Origin: RYN-230 sp963851025
GTDB lineage: Bacteria; Actinomycetota; Actinomycetes; Streptosporangiales; Streptosporangiaceae
DNA: 64,000 nucleotides
Direction: 5' to 3'
Assembly: GCA_963851025.1 (NCBI GenBank)
Contig: CAWKOA010000012.1
Span: 129,250 to 193,249 of the forward strand
Shown here piece after piece: positions 25,236 to 34,149 of the stretch. Positions within the stretch are counted from its first letter, which is position 1; the number at the start of each line of letters is the position of its first letter. The notes under the pieces are model-generated. The model was not told the origin of the DNA and did not search any database. It saw only the letters and a list, made by a program, of their open reading frames with translations. Made by a program: the position numbers and the translations under genes.

Positions 25236-26132
25236 ATGCTGCCGCCGTCCACGCCTGACCTCATTGCCCTGGATCTGCTCGATTCGATCGCGGAACTAGG
25301 CAGCCTGGGCCAGGCGGCCAGCCGTCACCGGATGTCGCAGCCCGCGGTCAGCATGAGGATGAGCCAGCTGGAGCGCAGGCTGGGTGTCGTCCTGCTGCGG
25401 CGGGGCCCGGCCGGGACACGGCTCACGCCCGCTGGCCAGCGGGTAGCCGCCCTGGGCCGGCGGGTCCTCAGTGAGGCAGAGGCGATGATGGCCGGGGTGG
25501 CGGCGGTGGTGGCCGAGGAGAGCTCGCACCTGCGGGTCGCGGCTTCGCTCACGGTGGCTGAGCATCTGCTCCCGGGCTGGCTCGCCGCGCTGCATCGCGA
25601 ATCCCCCGAGGTGATCCTCGCCGTGGAGGTGACCAACTCAGCGAAGGTGCTGGCCCGGGTCCGGGACGGCCGCGCTGATGTCGGGTTCGTGGAAGGGCAC
25701 GAGACCGGGCTGGACGGGATGACGACGGTCGTGGTCCGCAGCGACCACCTGGTGGTCGTGGTGGACCCGGCGCACCACTGGGCCGAGCGGCAATCCCCGG
25801 TGGCGGGCCCGGAGCTGGCGGCCGCTGAGCTGATCGTCCGCGAGCCCGGGTCGGGGACCCGGGAGGTCCTGGAGGATGCGCTGGGCGCGTGCGGCGGGCT
25901 GCGTTCCCGGCTGGAGCTGGGCTCGACCGCGGCGATCCTGGCCGCCGCCCGCCGGGGCGAGGGCCCCGCAGTGCTGAGCGCCCTGGCCGTCGCGGCAGAT
26001 CTGGATACCGGCCGTCTGGTCGCGGTGCGCACCGAGGGTATTTCCCTGACCCGGTCGCTCCGGGCGGTATGGCTGGAGGCCCAGCCGCTGGCGCCGCTGG
26101 CCAGGCGCCTGCTCAACGTCGCCGTGTCCTGA
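25236..26132 (+). CDS. LysR-family transcriptional regulator
   Basis: The 298-residue protein has an N-terminal winged helix (SLGQAASRHRMSQPAVSMRMSQLERRLG, 25-52) and a periplasmic-binding-like effector domain (LRVAASLTVAEHLLPGWL onward). The closest recognisable group is the CysB/CbbR-like LysR proteins that sit beside sulfur or anion genes. It follows the chaperone gene by 73 bp on the same strand. Near-identical elements at 19643 and 26175 (ATAAGC-N3/4-CTTA) are its best candidate targets: the molybdoenzyme operon and the efflux gene. Confidence 0.9.
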   Translation: MLPPSTPDLIALDLLDSIAELGSLGQAASRHRMSQPAVSMRMSQLERRLGVVLLRRGPAGTRLTPAGQRVAALGRRVLSEAEAMMAGVAAVVAEESSHLRVAASLTVAEHLLPGWLAALHRESPEVILAVEVTNSAKVLARVRDGRADVGFVEGHETGLDGMTTVVVRSDHLVVVVDPAHHWAERQSPVAGPELAAAELIVREPGSGTREVLEDALGACGGLRSRLELGSTAAILAAARRGEGPAVLSALAVAADLDTGRLVAVRTEGISLTRSLRAVWLEAQPLAPLARRLLNVAVS

Positions 26133-26174
26133 CCGGCCTGCTCCCTGGCGGCCGTCGGTGTCCGCCGCCTGGCG

Positions 26175-26189
26175 ATAAGCGAGCCTTAT
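26175..26189. promoter_or_regulatory. inverted repeat ATAAG-N5-CTTAT, candidate LysR operator
   Basis: It lies between the LysR stop and the MFS start, about 115 bp ahead of the MFS gene. It shares ATAAGC and CTTA with the centre of the dyad at 19630-19660. Confidence 0.5.
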
Positions 26190-26303
26190 GGGTTCCCAAG
26201 CAATCACCGGCTAGGCCGCCTGGGTGGCCGGCCTTAGCGTCAGAAACGTGATGATCCCAGGACTCCCTGCAGGTCTGCCGGGGCCAGGGAGGCGGCGCGG
26301 CCG

Positions 26304-27803
26304 GTGCGAGAACACGGCCGGATGACATCCCCGGCCAGGACGGCGCGGGAATTGCGCCGCGGACTGTCCCGGCTGGTGGTCGAGCCCCGCCGGCCCGAGG
26401 CGGTCCGCAACTGGCCGGGAGCTCACTGGCTGGTGGTCGCGACCGTGTGTATCGGCGCCTTCATGGGCCAGTTCGACGCCAGCATCGTCATCCTGGCGTT
26501 TCCCACCCTGAGACACGATTTCGGCGCCTCGCTCGCCGACGTGCAGTGGGTTGGCCAGGCCTACCTGCTGGTCCTGATCGGGCTCCTGCCCGCGGTGGGG
26601 CGCTACGCCGACATGTTCGGCCGCAAACTCCTCTACACCTACGGTTTCGTGATCTTCGTGCTCGGATCTGCCTTGTGCGGATTCGCTCCCAGCCTGCCCG
26701 CCCTCATCGGCTTCCGGGCACTGCAGGGTGTCGGGGCGGCCATGTTCCAGGCCAACAGCGTCGCGATCATCGCGGGCGCCATCCCCCGGCACAACCTGGG
26801 CCGGGCGATCGGCATCCAGGGCGCGGCGCAGGCCCTCGGCCTGGCCCTGGGCCCGGCGGCCGGCGGGCTGCTCATCGCGCTCGGCGGCTGGCGGCTGATC
26901 TTCTTCGTCAACGTGCCCATCGGCCTGGCCGGGACCGTCCTGGCCTGGCTGCTCATCCCCCGGAGCCGCAACCTGGCCCGCCGCCGCCCCTTCGACTGGG
27001 TCGGCCTCGGCGTCTTCCTCCCGGCCGTATCCGCGCTGCTCCTCGCCGTGTCCTACGGCAACCGGTACGGCTGGTCGTCCCCGCTGATCCTCGGGTTCCT
27101 GGGGGCCAGCGGTGTGCTGCTGGCCGTGTTCCTGCTGCGGGAGACAAAGACCGGCGCACCCATGATCGACCTCAGCCTGTTCAGGCGGATCCCCTTCAGT
27201 GCCGGGATCGCCAGCGGGCTGCTGTCGTACCTCGTGCTCTTCGGCACCCTCACGGTCGTGCCGTTCTTCCTGGAGATCGCGCAGCATCAGCCGCCGGGCG
27301 TGGCGGGCCTGCAGCTTCTGGTGCTGCCCCTGGGCCTGGCGATCACCGCCCCGTTCGCCGGGCGGCTGGCTGACCGGATCGGTGCCCGGCCGCTCACCAC
27401 CGGCGGCATGATGGCCGCCGCCGCGGCGCTCGCCATCAGCCCCGTCATCAAAGATCACCCGGGACTGTTTCTTGGGGCCCTGGCCGTGACGGGTATCGGG
27501 CTGGGTGCTTTCACCCCGCCGAACAACGCGGCCATCATGGGGGCCGCGCCCGCTCACCAGTCAGGCATGGCCAGCGGGGTCCTCAACATGACGCGGGGGC
27601 TGGGTACCTCCCTCGGCCTGGCCCTGGCCGGCCTGGCTTACACCATCGGTGCTGGCAGCGGTGAAGCTACCGCCCGCGGAGCGGAGGCCGGGTATGACGT
27701 GGCGGCGCTCTTCCTCGCCGCCGCCGCCACCCTCGCCGCGCTCATCGCAGCCTTGCGCGGCCGGTCCCCGCTCAGCCACGACCCATCGCTGACCGCTGAG
27801 TAG
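26304..27803 (+). CDS. MFS drug/anion efflux transporter, DHA2 (14-TMS) family
   Basis: The protein of up to 499 residues has 14 hydrophobic segments. The DHA2 signatures are FMGQFDASIVILAFPTL in segment 1, GRYADMFGRKLLY after segment 2, and RALQGVGAAMFQANS. ATG 26322 (MTSPART) is an equally possible start. The family exports drugs and small organic compounds by proton antiport. It follows the LysR gene, with the ATAAG...CTTAT element between them, so LysR control is likely. The export substrate is unknown; a sulfur compound is a guess from context. Confidence 0.88.
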   Translation: MREHGRMTSPARTARELRRGLSRLVVEPRRPEAVRNWPGAHWLVVATVCIGAFMGQFDASIVILAFPTLRHDFGASLADVQWVGQAYLLVLIGLLPAVGRYADMFGRKLLYTYGFVIFVLGSALCGFAPSLPALIGFRALQGVGAAMFQANSVAIIAGAIPRHNLGRAIGIQGAAQALGLALGPAAGGLLIALGGWRLIFFVNVPIGLAGTVLAWLLIPRSRNLARRRPFDWVGLGVFLPAVSALLLAVSYGNRYGWSSPLILGFLGASGVLLAVFLLRETKTGAPMIDLSLFRRIPFSAGIASGLLSYLVLFGTLTVVPFFLEIAQHQPPGVAGLQLLVLPLGLAITAPFAGRLADRIGARPLTTGGMMAAAAALAISPVIKDHPGLFLGALAVTGIGLGAFTPPNNAAIMGAAPAHQSGMASGVLNMTRGLGTSLGLALAGLAYTIGAGSGEATARGAEAGYDVAALFLAAAATLAALIAALRGRSPLSHDPSLTAE

Positions 27804-27842
27804 GATCGGCCACCGCTGAGACAGGGGCCCGGGTGGTGACGC

Positions 27843-29402
27843 TCAGCGGGTCCCGGGCACCGGGCGGGCGGACATGGTGAAAAAGTCACGCGGCCACCAG
27901 GGCTCGAAATACCGGTTCGGTGCGCCGAACATGCCCGGCAGCAGGTCTTTCCCGTTGGCGGGGGTGGCCCGGGCGCTGGCACCGTTCGGGTGGTACGAGG
28001 CGAAGTTCACCCAGTCGGTGTTGATGTCCAGTTCCATGCCGCGGACGGCGCCCGCCCGGACCAGGATGTCCGCCAGCGTGGTGATGTTGAGCCCGGGACC
28101 GCCCACGTAGACCAGGGCCCCGTTAGCGGTGATGCCGACGGCTGACCGCCAGACATAGACGGCGTTCCCGAGGGTGAAGCCCCACCGGGTCGTGTCACTG
28201 GGATTGAGGCCGGGCACGGCCTTCCCGTTGCTGACCAGCAGGTCGAGGTTCTGCCGCACGGAGACGACGTCCGGGGTCAGGGTGGCGCCGTGGCCCCAGG
28301 CGAGGATGTTGGCCGAGCCGTTGCGGTAGATGACGAACGACGCGGCGCCCTTGCGCAGCGGGAGGATGGTCTTGCCGCCGGTGTAGTAGCCGCCGTTGGC
28401 GTTGTCCATCAGGAACCCCGCGTTGAAGGCCGCGACGAGGCTCCTGGACGCGGCCCGGGAGACGGGCGCGGTGTAGCGGTAGGGGCCGCCGCCGGGAATC
28501 GTGCTCCCGGAGTAGAGCGTCGCCCGGAGCAGCCGGGTGTCCATCCAGGCCACCCCGACGACCAGGCTGGTGTGCACCGCGTCCGGCCGCACCCATGTCT
28601 CATAGACCGCCGGATAGCCGCCGACCCGGCGCCCGGCCGGATGCCAGACGCCTTCCCCGGGCAGCCGGTGACCGGCGGGCGAGGTCATCCGCGCCGGGAC
28701 CGCCAGGTGTGCGACGGCCCGCCCCCTGTGGCCGCCCGCCCCGCCCGTGCCGCCCAGGCTGGGGATGGCGGACTGGGCCGGCTTGCCGCCGACCGGTGGC
28801 GCGTGGTGGGAGTACCACACGTTCTCGGCCCAGTTCACGATCGGGCTGCCGCCGTGCTCCCGGAACCATTCCGCGCCGCGGGCGGCTGCCGATGACCCCA
28901 GGCCGGGATTGGTGAGCGCACTGCCCAGCGAGTACCACACCGGGGTGAGCAGCAGGACGACCGCGCAGAGGGCCGCCAGGAACGGGTGCCGGCCAATGAC
29001 TGTCCGGCGGGCACTGCGGATTTCCCGGCGCCTGGCCCGGCGGCCCTGCGGCTTCCGCGGTCCGCCGGCCGCGGCCGGCGGACGCATCCAGGGGTCGTGA
29101 TCCAGGTCCGCTGCCCAGTACCCGGGATCCGTGTCCTGCCCGTTACCGGCGCCGTACCCGGCTTCCGCGCCGTACCCGTTACCCGGTCCGTGCCCGTGAC
29201 CGTTGCCCTGGCCCGGATACAGGTCGGACGGCACCCGCGTCTCGCCGGGCGGCCAGCCAGCGGGGTCACGCCAGGCCCGCTCCGGCTCCGGCTGCTCCCA
29301 CGGGGCGCCGGCCCGCTGACCCGTTCCCGGCCAGGAATCACCTGCCTGGCCCGCCCGGTGGCTTCCGCCGTGGGCCCGTCGCGGCGGGTGATCGTCCTGC
29401 AT
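27843..29402 (-). CDS. phosphodiester glycosidase (NAGPA-domain) membrane-anchored protein
   Basis: The 519-residue protein has a long Gly/Pro/Asp-rich N-terminal region with many GYG and GNG repeats (to about 120). One membrane anchor follows (about 140-160), then an extracytoplasmic domain from 260. AAFNAGFLMDNANGGYYTGGKTILPLRKG, FVIYRNGSANILAWG and MELDINTDWVNFASY match the NAGPA (phosphodiester glycosidase) domain. These domains remove GlcNAc or act on exopolysaccharide. It is convergent with the MFS gene and has no obvious partner. Confidence 0.85.
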   Translation of the reverse strand: MQDDHPPRRAHGGSHRAGQAGDSWPGTGQRAGAPWEQPEPERAWRDPAGWPPGETRVPSDLYPGQGNGHGHGPGNGYGAEAGYGAGNGQDTDPGYWAADLDHDPWMRPPAAAGGPRKPQGRRARRREIRSARRTVIGRHPFLAALCAVVLLLTPVWYSLGSALTNPGLGSSAAARGAEWFREHGGSPIVNWAENVWYSHHAPPVGGKPAQSAIPSLGGTGGAGGHRGRAVAHLAVPARMTSPAGHRLPGEGVWHPAGRRVGGYPAVYETWVRPDAVHTSLVVGVAWMDTRLLRATLYSGSTIPGGGPYRYTAPVSRAASRSLVAAFNAGFLMDNANGGYYTGGKTILPLRKGAASFVIYRNGSANILAWGHGATLTPDVVSVRQNLDLLVSNGKAVPGLNPSDTTRWGFTLGNAVYVWRSAVGITANGALVYVGGPGLNITTLADILVRAGAVRGMELDINTDWVNFASYHPNGASARATPANGKDLLPGMFGAPNRYFEPWWPRDFFTMSARPVPGTR

Positions 29403-29592
29403 GACCTGCCATCCCTCCTGACCCCGGGTTGGCTGCCGCTGGACGCGTCCTCGTGATCAACCACGACCGCCCAGGCCCGTCGTGTGCAGTCGGCGAGCCT
29501 GATTCAGGTTAGCTGCGGTTCCGGCCCGCTCAGCATCTCAGGACAAGGCTTTGCCCGTTCCTGCCGCTTTGTTAGCGGCAGCCCGCCGGGCG

Positions 29593-30804
29593 TCAGGCGA
29601 GGCCCTTCACCATGAGGCTCCAGTACATGCTGGGCAGCCCGTAGCGCTTGAGCAGCCACATGTCATAACGCGGCTTGAGGGTGTCGATGAACGGGATGCT
29701 GGGGGTGCGCTTGAGCTCGTAGTCGAACTCGGCGAGCAGCATCCTGTTGCGCGAGGTGACCAGGGGACAGGACGTGTAGCCGCTGTACCGGCGCCTGGGA
29801 CCCTGGCCGCGCATCGCCGCGAGCAGGTTCGCGGCCAGGACCGGGGCCTGGGCGCGGATGGCGGCGCCGGTCTTGGACGTCGGCAGGCTCGAGACGTCAC
29901 CGAGCGCGAACACATTGGGCCAGTCCGGGCTCTGCAGGGTGTGCTTGTCCACTCGCACGTAGCCGAACGGGGTGGCCGGGTCGGCCAGGGGCGACGCCTT
30001 GACCCAGTCCGGGGCGCTCTGCGGCGGGGTGGCGTGCAGGATGTCGTACTCGATGGTCTCCTTCGTGCCCGCCTTCGTATCGGCGATGACGGCCCGGTTG
30101 TTATCCCCGTCGATCTCGGTGAGCTGGGACTCCTTGCGGACCTCGATGCCGTAGCCGGCGGCCACGCCCTCAAGCACCCTGGCCCAGTCCGGCTGGCTGA
30201 ACATCGCCGCCGTGGGCAGCACCAGGATGACCCGGGTGCGGTCCAGGACGCCCTGGCTGCGCCACCAGTCGGCGGCCAGGTAGGCGATCTTCTGCGGGGC
30301 GCCCGCGCACTTGATGGGTCCGGCGGGCATGGTGAACACCGCCGTGCCCCCGCGCAAGCCGCGGATGAACTCCCAGGTGCGCGGGGCGAGGTCGAAGCGG
30401 TAATTGCTGGAGACGCCCCGCTGGCCAAGGGCCTCGGGCAGCCCGGGCACCTTGGCGAAATCCAGCTGGATGCCGGGCGCCATCACGAGGTAGTCGTAGT
30501 GCAGGTCACCGGACGGCGTGGTCACGGTCTGCGCGGACGGGTCGACAGCGGTCGCGGCCTCGCGCACCCAGGTCACGCCCCTGGGCATGACCCGGGACTC
30601 CGCCCGCACCGTCGCGCCCTGCGGGCACCGGCCGCCTCCCACGAGCGTCCACAGCGGCTGGTAGTAGTGGCTGGCAGACGGCTCGATCACGGTGACGCTG
30701 TCCACGCCAGCCCGGCGGAGCCGGGCCGCGGCGACGATGCCGCCGGTACCGCCGCCGACGATGACGACCTTCTGCTTCAGGGGGGCAGGGCTTGGCTGGC
30801 TCAT
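29593..30804 (-). CDS. sqr: sulfide:quinone oxidoreductase (SQR, type II-like)
   Basis: The 403-residue flavoprotein starts at ATG 30804. It has the FAD motif VVIVGGGTGGIVAAARL, SASHYYQPLWTLVGGG, and the second dinucleotide region NVFALGDVSSLPTSKTG. Cys 166 in AGPIKCAGAPQK and a second Cys near 345 in YTSCPLVTS sit where type II SQRs keep their redox pair. SQR oxidises sulfide to sulfane sulfur on glutathione, CoA or another thiol and reduces quinone at the membrane. It lies 13 bp downstream of the second MBL-rhodanese gene, in the same operon. Confidence 0.92.
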   Translation of the reverse strand: MSQPSPAPLKQKVVIVGGGTGGIVAAARLRRAGVDSVTVIEPSASHYYQPLWTLVGGGRCPQGATVRAESRVMPRGVTWVREAATAVDPSAQTVTTPSGDLHYDYLVMAPGIQLDFAKVPGLPEALGQRGVSSNYRFDLAPRTWEFIRGLRGGTAVFTMPAGPIKCAGAPQKIAYLAADWWRSQGVLDRTRVILVLPTAAMFSQPDWARVLEGVAAGYGIEVRKESQLTEIDGDNNRAVIADTKAGTKETIEYDILHATPPQSAPDWVKASPLADPATPFGYVRVDKHTLQSPDWPNVFALGDVSSLPTSKTGAAIRAQAPVLAANLLAAMRGQGPRRRYSGYTSCPLVTSRNRMLLAEFDYELKRTPSIPFIDTLKPRYDMWLLKRYGLPSMYWSLMVKGLA

Positions 30805-30817
30805 TTGGTGAGCCTCC

Positions 30818-32200
30818 TTAGCGGGTTGCGGGCCGTGCGATGGCCAGGCCGGCGGTTTCAGCGTGGCTGAATTCGTCGTTGATGCTGATGACGTCGCGCC
30901 CGTGGGCGGCCAGCATCGAGCCGGCCACCATGGCGCGGTAGCCGCTGTGGCAGTGCACCCAGACCTCGCCCGCCGGTACCTCGCCGAGTCGTCCGGGCAG
31001 TTCGCTGAACGGAATGTGCACGGCGCCGGCGATATGGCCCTCATCCCATTCCAGCCGGCGGCGGACGTCCAGAATGACCGGGCGGCTGCGGGTTCTCCCG
31101 GCCGCGGGCCTGGCCGCGGCGAGGTCACCAAACTTCACCAGCCGCAGCGTGCCCAGCGGCTGCTCCCCGGCCCAGTCCCGCGGGCGGCCGGTCGCGGCGG
31201 CGGCCGGGCGGTCGATGCCGATCCGGGCCAGTTCCCGCTGGGCCTGGCTGACTTGCTCAGGTGTCTCGCCGAGCAGGGTCAACGGCGTACCCCAGGGAAT
31301 CACCCAGCCCAGGTAGGTGGCGAAGCTGCCGTCGAGCGGGAAGCTGAACGAGCCGGGCACGAACCCGGCGGCGAACGCGACCCGGTCGCGCAGGTCGATG
31401 ACCCACTCTCCGGCCTGTATCCGGCGCCGGATCTGCGCGGCGTCAGCCCGGTCCGGCGGGGACAGATCCGGGCCGTCCGGCCCGGCGGTGTTGGCCGGGC
31501 CCATGTGCGCGTAGTACGCGGGCCAGGCGTCCAGCCCGGCGAGCAGCGTGTCCAGGTACATCTGCTCGCTGGCGGTGAGTGCGGGGTTGAACCGCTTCTC
31601 CTGCCCGATGGTGGAGGACCGGGCCTGCGCCTGGGTGGCGGCGCAGAAGCTGCCGAACCCGTGGGTGGGGAAGATTTCCGCGGAGTCGGGCAGTTCGCGC
31701 GCCAGGCGGTGGGCCGAGGCGTACTGCGCGCGGGCGAGGGTCAGGGTGTGATCGGGCCCCAGCAGATCCGGGCGGCCGGTCGAGCCGTACAGCAGTGACC
31801 CGCCAGTGAACACCCTGGCCAGCGACCCATCCGACTCCAGGACGTAGGACAGATGGGTAAAGGTATGCCCGGGTGTCGCCAGCACCCGCAGCCGCATAGC
31901 GTCCCCGATCTCCAGGTCATCGCCGTCACGGACCGGTGTCCGGTCGAAGCGGACCGGGTCGGCCTCGTTGACGAGGTAACTGGCTCCCGCCGCCCGGGCG
32001 AGCGCCAGCCCTCCGGTGACGTAGTCGTTGTGTATATGGGTCTCGGCGACATGGGTGATGCGCACACCGAGGCGGGCGGCCAGGCCGGTGATGCGGTCGA
32101 TATCCCGCTGCGGGTCGATCACCAGAGCCGTGTCCCCGTCGTGGGCTAGGTAGCTGCGGTCGCCCAGGGACGGCGTGTCGATGGAGAGCACTTCGACCAT
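30818..32200 (-). CDS. metallo-beta-lactamase-fold/rhodanese fusion, copy 2
   Basis: The 460-residue protein has the same length and domain order as copy 1 at 17357. It has an MBL domain with THIHNDYVTGG and ATPGHTFTHLSY, an inactive rhodanese-like domain, and an active rhodanese domain with HCHSGYR. Like copy 1 it has TGGS where persulfide dioxygenases have the Asp ligand. ATG 32200 is chosen over an upstream frame extension because it aligns with copy 1 and follows a GGAAGGATCG site. It is co-transcribed with SQR, so it probably receives the persulfide SQR makes. Confidence 0.87.
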   Translation of the reverse strand: MVEVLSIDTPSLGDRSYLAHDGDTALVIDPQRDIDRITGLAARLGVRITHVAETHIHNDYVTGGLALARAAGASYLVNEADPVRFDRTPVRDGDDLEIGDAMRLRVLATPGHTFTHLSYVLESDGSLARVFTGGSLLYGSTGRPDLLGPDHTLTLARAQYASAHRLARELPDSAEIFPTHGFGSFCAATQAQARSSTIGQEKRFNPALTASEQMYLDTLLAGLDAWPAYYAHMGPANTAGPDGPDLSPPDRADAAQIRRRIQAGEWVIDLRDRVAFAAGFVPGSFSFPLDGSFATYLGWVIPWGTPLTLLGETPEQVSQAQRELARIGIDRPAAAATGRPRDWAGEQPLGTLRLVKFGDLAAARPAAGRTRSRPVILDVRRRLEWDEGHIAGAVHIPFSELPGRLGEVPAGEVWVHCHSGYRAMVAGSMLAAHGRDVISINDEFSHAETAGLAIARPATR

Positions 32201-32255
32201 GATCGCGATCCTTCCGGACCCGGATACCGGCCCAGGCATCCTTGAGTCCGTTTAA

Positions 32256-32273
32256 TGTACGGTCATTCGTACA
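32256..32273. promoter_or_regulatory. inverted repeat TGTACG-N6-CGTACA, candidate GntR operator
   Basis: The perfect 6-bp arms with a 6-bp spacer lie in the divergent region between the MBL-rhodanese/SQR operon (start 32200) and the GntR gene (start 32424). A GntR/HutC dimer is the obvious candidate ligand. Confidence 0.6.
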
Positions 32274-32423
32274 GGGAAACAAGGCTCTGCCGCAGCTGAG
32301 TGCGTCCTCCGGCTGGCCAGGTCCTGGTGTCCGCTGGTGGTACGTTCCGTGGTGTCCGGACGTTTGGGCGTACTCCGGCCCGGGCGATCGCGATCGTTCC
32401 CGTCCAGGTCAGGAGGTGAGGTG

Positions 32424-33254
32424 ATGGGACCGGCGAGCCAGCGGGCGGCGGCCCCGCAGCCTCTGGACCGCGGCAGCCCGCTGCCGCTATGGGCCCAGCT
32501 CCGCGACGACCTGCGGCGGCGGCTGGCGGTGGGCGCCTTCGATGACTCGTTCCCCGGTGAGCTGGACCTCGTGGGGGAATACCAGGTGAGCCGGCACACC
32601 GTCCGGGCCGCCCTGCGTCAGCTCCGGGCCGACGGGACCATCGTCGCTGAACGGGGGCGGCGCCCCCGGCTGGCCGGGCAAGAGCCGATCACGCAGCCGC
32701 TGGGCGCGCTGTACTCGCTGTTCGCCTCGGTGGAATCAGCGGGCCTGCGCCAGGCCAGCGTCGTGCGGGCCCGCGACCTGCGTGCCGACGGGGTGATCGC
32801 CGACCGGCTCGGGCTGGAGGCATCCACGCCGCTGTTCCGCCTCGAGCGGCTGCGCCTCGCCGGGGGTGAGCCGCTGGCCCTCGACACGGTCTGGCTGCCC
32901 GCCGACATTGCGGCGCCGCTGTTGGAGGCGGATTTCACGCACACTGGTCTGTACGACGAGCTGGCCACCCGGGCCGGTGTCCGGCTCCAGGGCGGCCGGG
33001 AGCACATACGCGCGGTGGTGCCCACCCCGGCGGAGCAGCGCCTGCTGGAGATCCCGCCAGCTGCTGCGGTGCTCGCCATTGACCGGCTGGGCCACGCCGG
33101 GGGCAGGCCCGTGGAGTGGCGGCATACCGTGATCAGGGGAGACAGGTTTTCCCTGGTCGCCGAGTTCTCGGCGCGGACCGGCTATCAGCTCAGCCTGGGC
33201 AGCGCATACCCCGCTGCCCGGACGCCGGCCAGCGTGACCGCAGCGACCGCGTAG
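32424..33254 (+). CDS. GntR-family regulator, HutC subfamily
   Basis: The 276-residue protein starts at ATG 32424 behind AGGAGGTGAG. The winged helix (SPLPLWAQLRDDLRRRL ... LVGEYQVSRHTVRAALRQLRADGTI) is followed by a UTRA ligand-binding domain (SLFASVESAGLRQASVV to SLVAEFSARTGYQL). It is divergent from the SQR operon with a perfect dyad between them, so it probably controls sulfide oxidation here. Its effector is unknown. Confidence 0.9.
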   Translation: MGPASQRAAAPQPLDRGSPLPLWAQLRDDLRRRLAVGAFDDSFPGELDLVGEYQVSRHTVRAALRQLRADGTIVAERGRRPRLAGQEPITQPLGALYSLFASVESAGLRQASVVRARDLRADGVIADRLGLEASTPLFRLERLRLAGGEPLALDTVWLPADIAAPLLEADFTHTGLYDELATRAGVRLQGGREHIRAVVPTPAEQRLLEIPPAAAVLAIDRLGHAGGRPVEWRHTVIRGDRFSLVAEFSARTGYQLSLGSAYPAARTPASVTAATA

Positions 33255-33312
33255 TGGTGCCCGCCGGGCACCAGACTCCATCCGGAAGTGATGGGCGGGA
33301 AAGGGTGGCATC

Positions 33313-33897
33313 GTGGACAGCCAGGAATGGGACCAGCGCTACGCCGGCACCGCTCTGGTGTGGACGGCCCAGCCGAACCGTTTCGTCGTTGACGAGCTGC
33401 AGGACCTCCCCCCGGGGCGCGCGCTGGACGTCGGGGCCGGCGAGGGGCGCAACGCGGTATGGCTGGCCGGCCGCGGCTGGCAGGTGACCGCGGTGGATTT
33501 CTCTGCCGTCGGGCTGGACAAGGGCCGCCGCCTCGCCGGGGCGCGCGGCCTGGACATCGACTGGGTACACGCCGATCTGCGCGACTACCAGCCCGAGGAA
33601 CGCTCATTCCAGCTCGTGCTCATCGCCTACCTCCAGCTCCGCGAGGCGGAACTGGACGGCGTGCTGCGCCGCGCCGCGTCGGCACTCGCGCCCGGGGGTG
33701 TGCTGCTGGTGGTGGGTCACGATGTGACCAACCTGACGGAGGGGGCCGGCGGCCCGCCGGATCCGGCTGTCCTGTACACGCCGGAATCCATCACACGCCC
33801 TCTCGGCGGCCTCACTGTGCTGCGGGCGGAGCGAGTCCGGCGCCCGGTCGGCACAGGCCAGGCGGTTGACACCCTGGTCCGCGCGGTCCGGGACTGA
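33313..33897 (+). CDS. class I SAM-dependent methyltransferase (TehB/thiol-type)
   Basis: The 194-residue protein starts at GTG 33313. Motif I is ALDVGAGEGRNAVWLA; ADLRDYQPE and LRRAASALAPGGVLLVVGHD are the later motifs. WDQRYAG and VWTAQPNRFVVDEL at the N-terminus are typical of small-molecule methyltransferases of the TehB type that methylate chalcogen oxyanions or thiols. It follows the GntR gene by 58 bp on the same strand. A role in methylating sulfide or tellurite/selenite is possible; the substrate is not shown by the sequence. Confidence 0.88.
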   Translation: MDSQEWDQRYAGTALVWTAQPNRFVVDELQDLPPGRALDVGAGEGRNAVWLAGRGWQVTAVDFSAVGLDKGRRLAGARGLDIDWVHADLRDYQPEERSFQLVLIAYLQLREAELDGVLRRAASALAPGGVLLVVGHDVTNLTEGAGGPPDPAVLYTPESITRPLGGLTVLRAERVRRPVGTGQAVDTLVRAVRD

Positions 33898-34149
33898 TCA
33901 GGAGCAGGCAACCGCGGGCACGTTCCCGCGCCCACCGCGCCGGCTGATTCCAGGCCGGCCCAGCACCGCTGGCCGGGTCAGCCATTCCAGGCAGCGCCGG
34001 AAATGGCTAATGCCATCCCGCAGCCACTGGCTGAGCCAGGCTTCCGCGCGGCAGCGGGCTCCGGGCGCGTGGTTCTTGACATGGCCTGCACATGTTCGCG
34101 GCACTGGCTGCATGGCTGCGGCGTGTACTGAAAGTGAGGTTGAAAGGGC

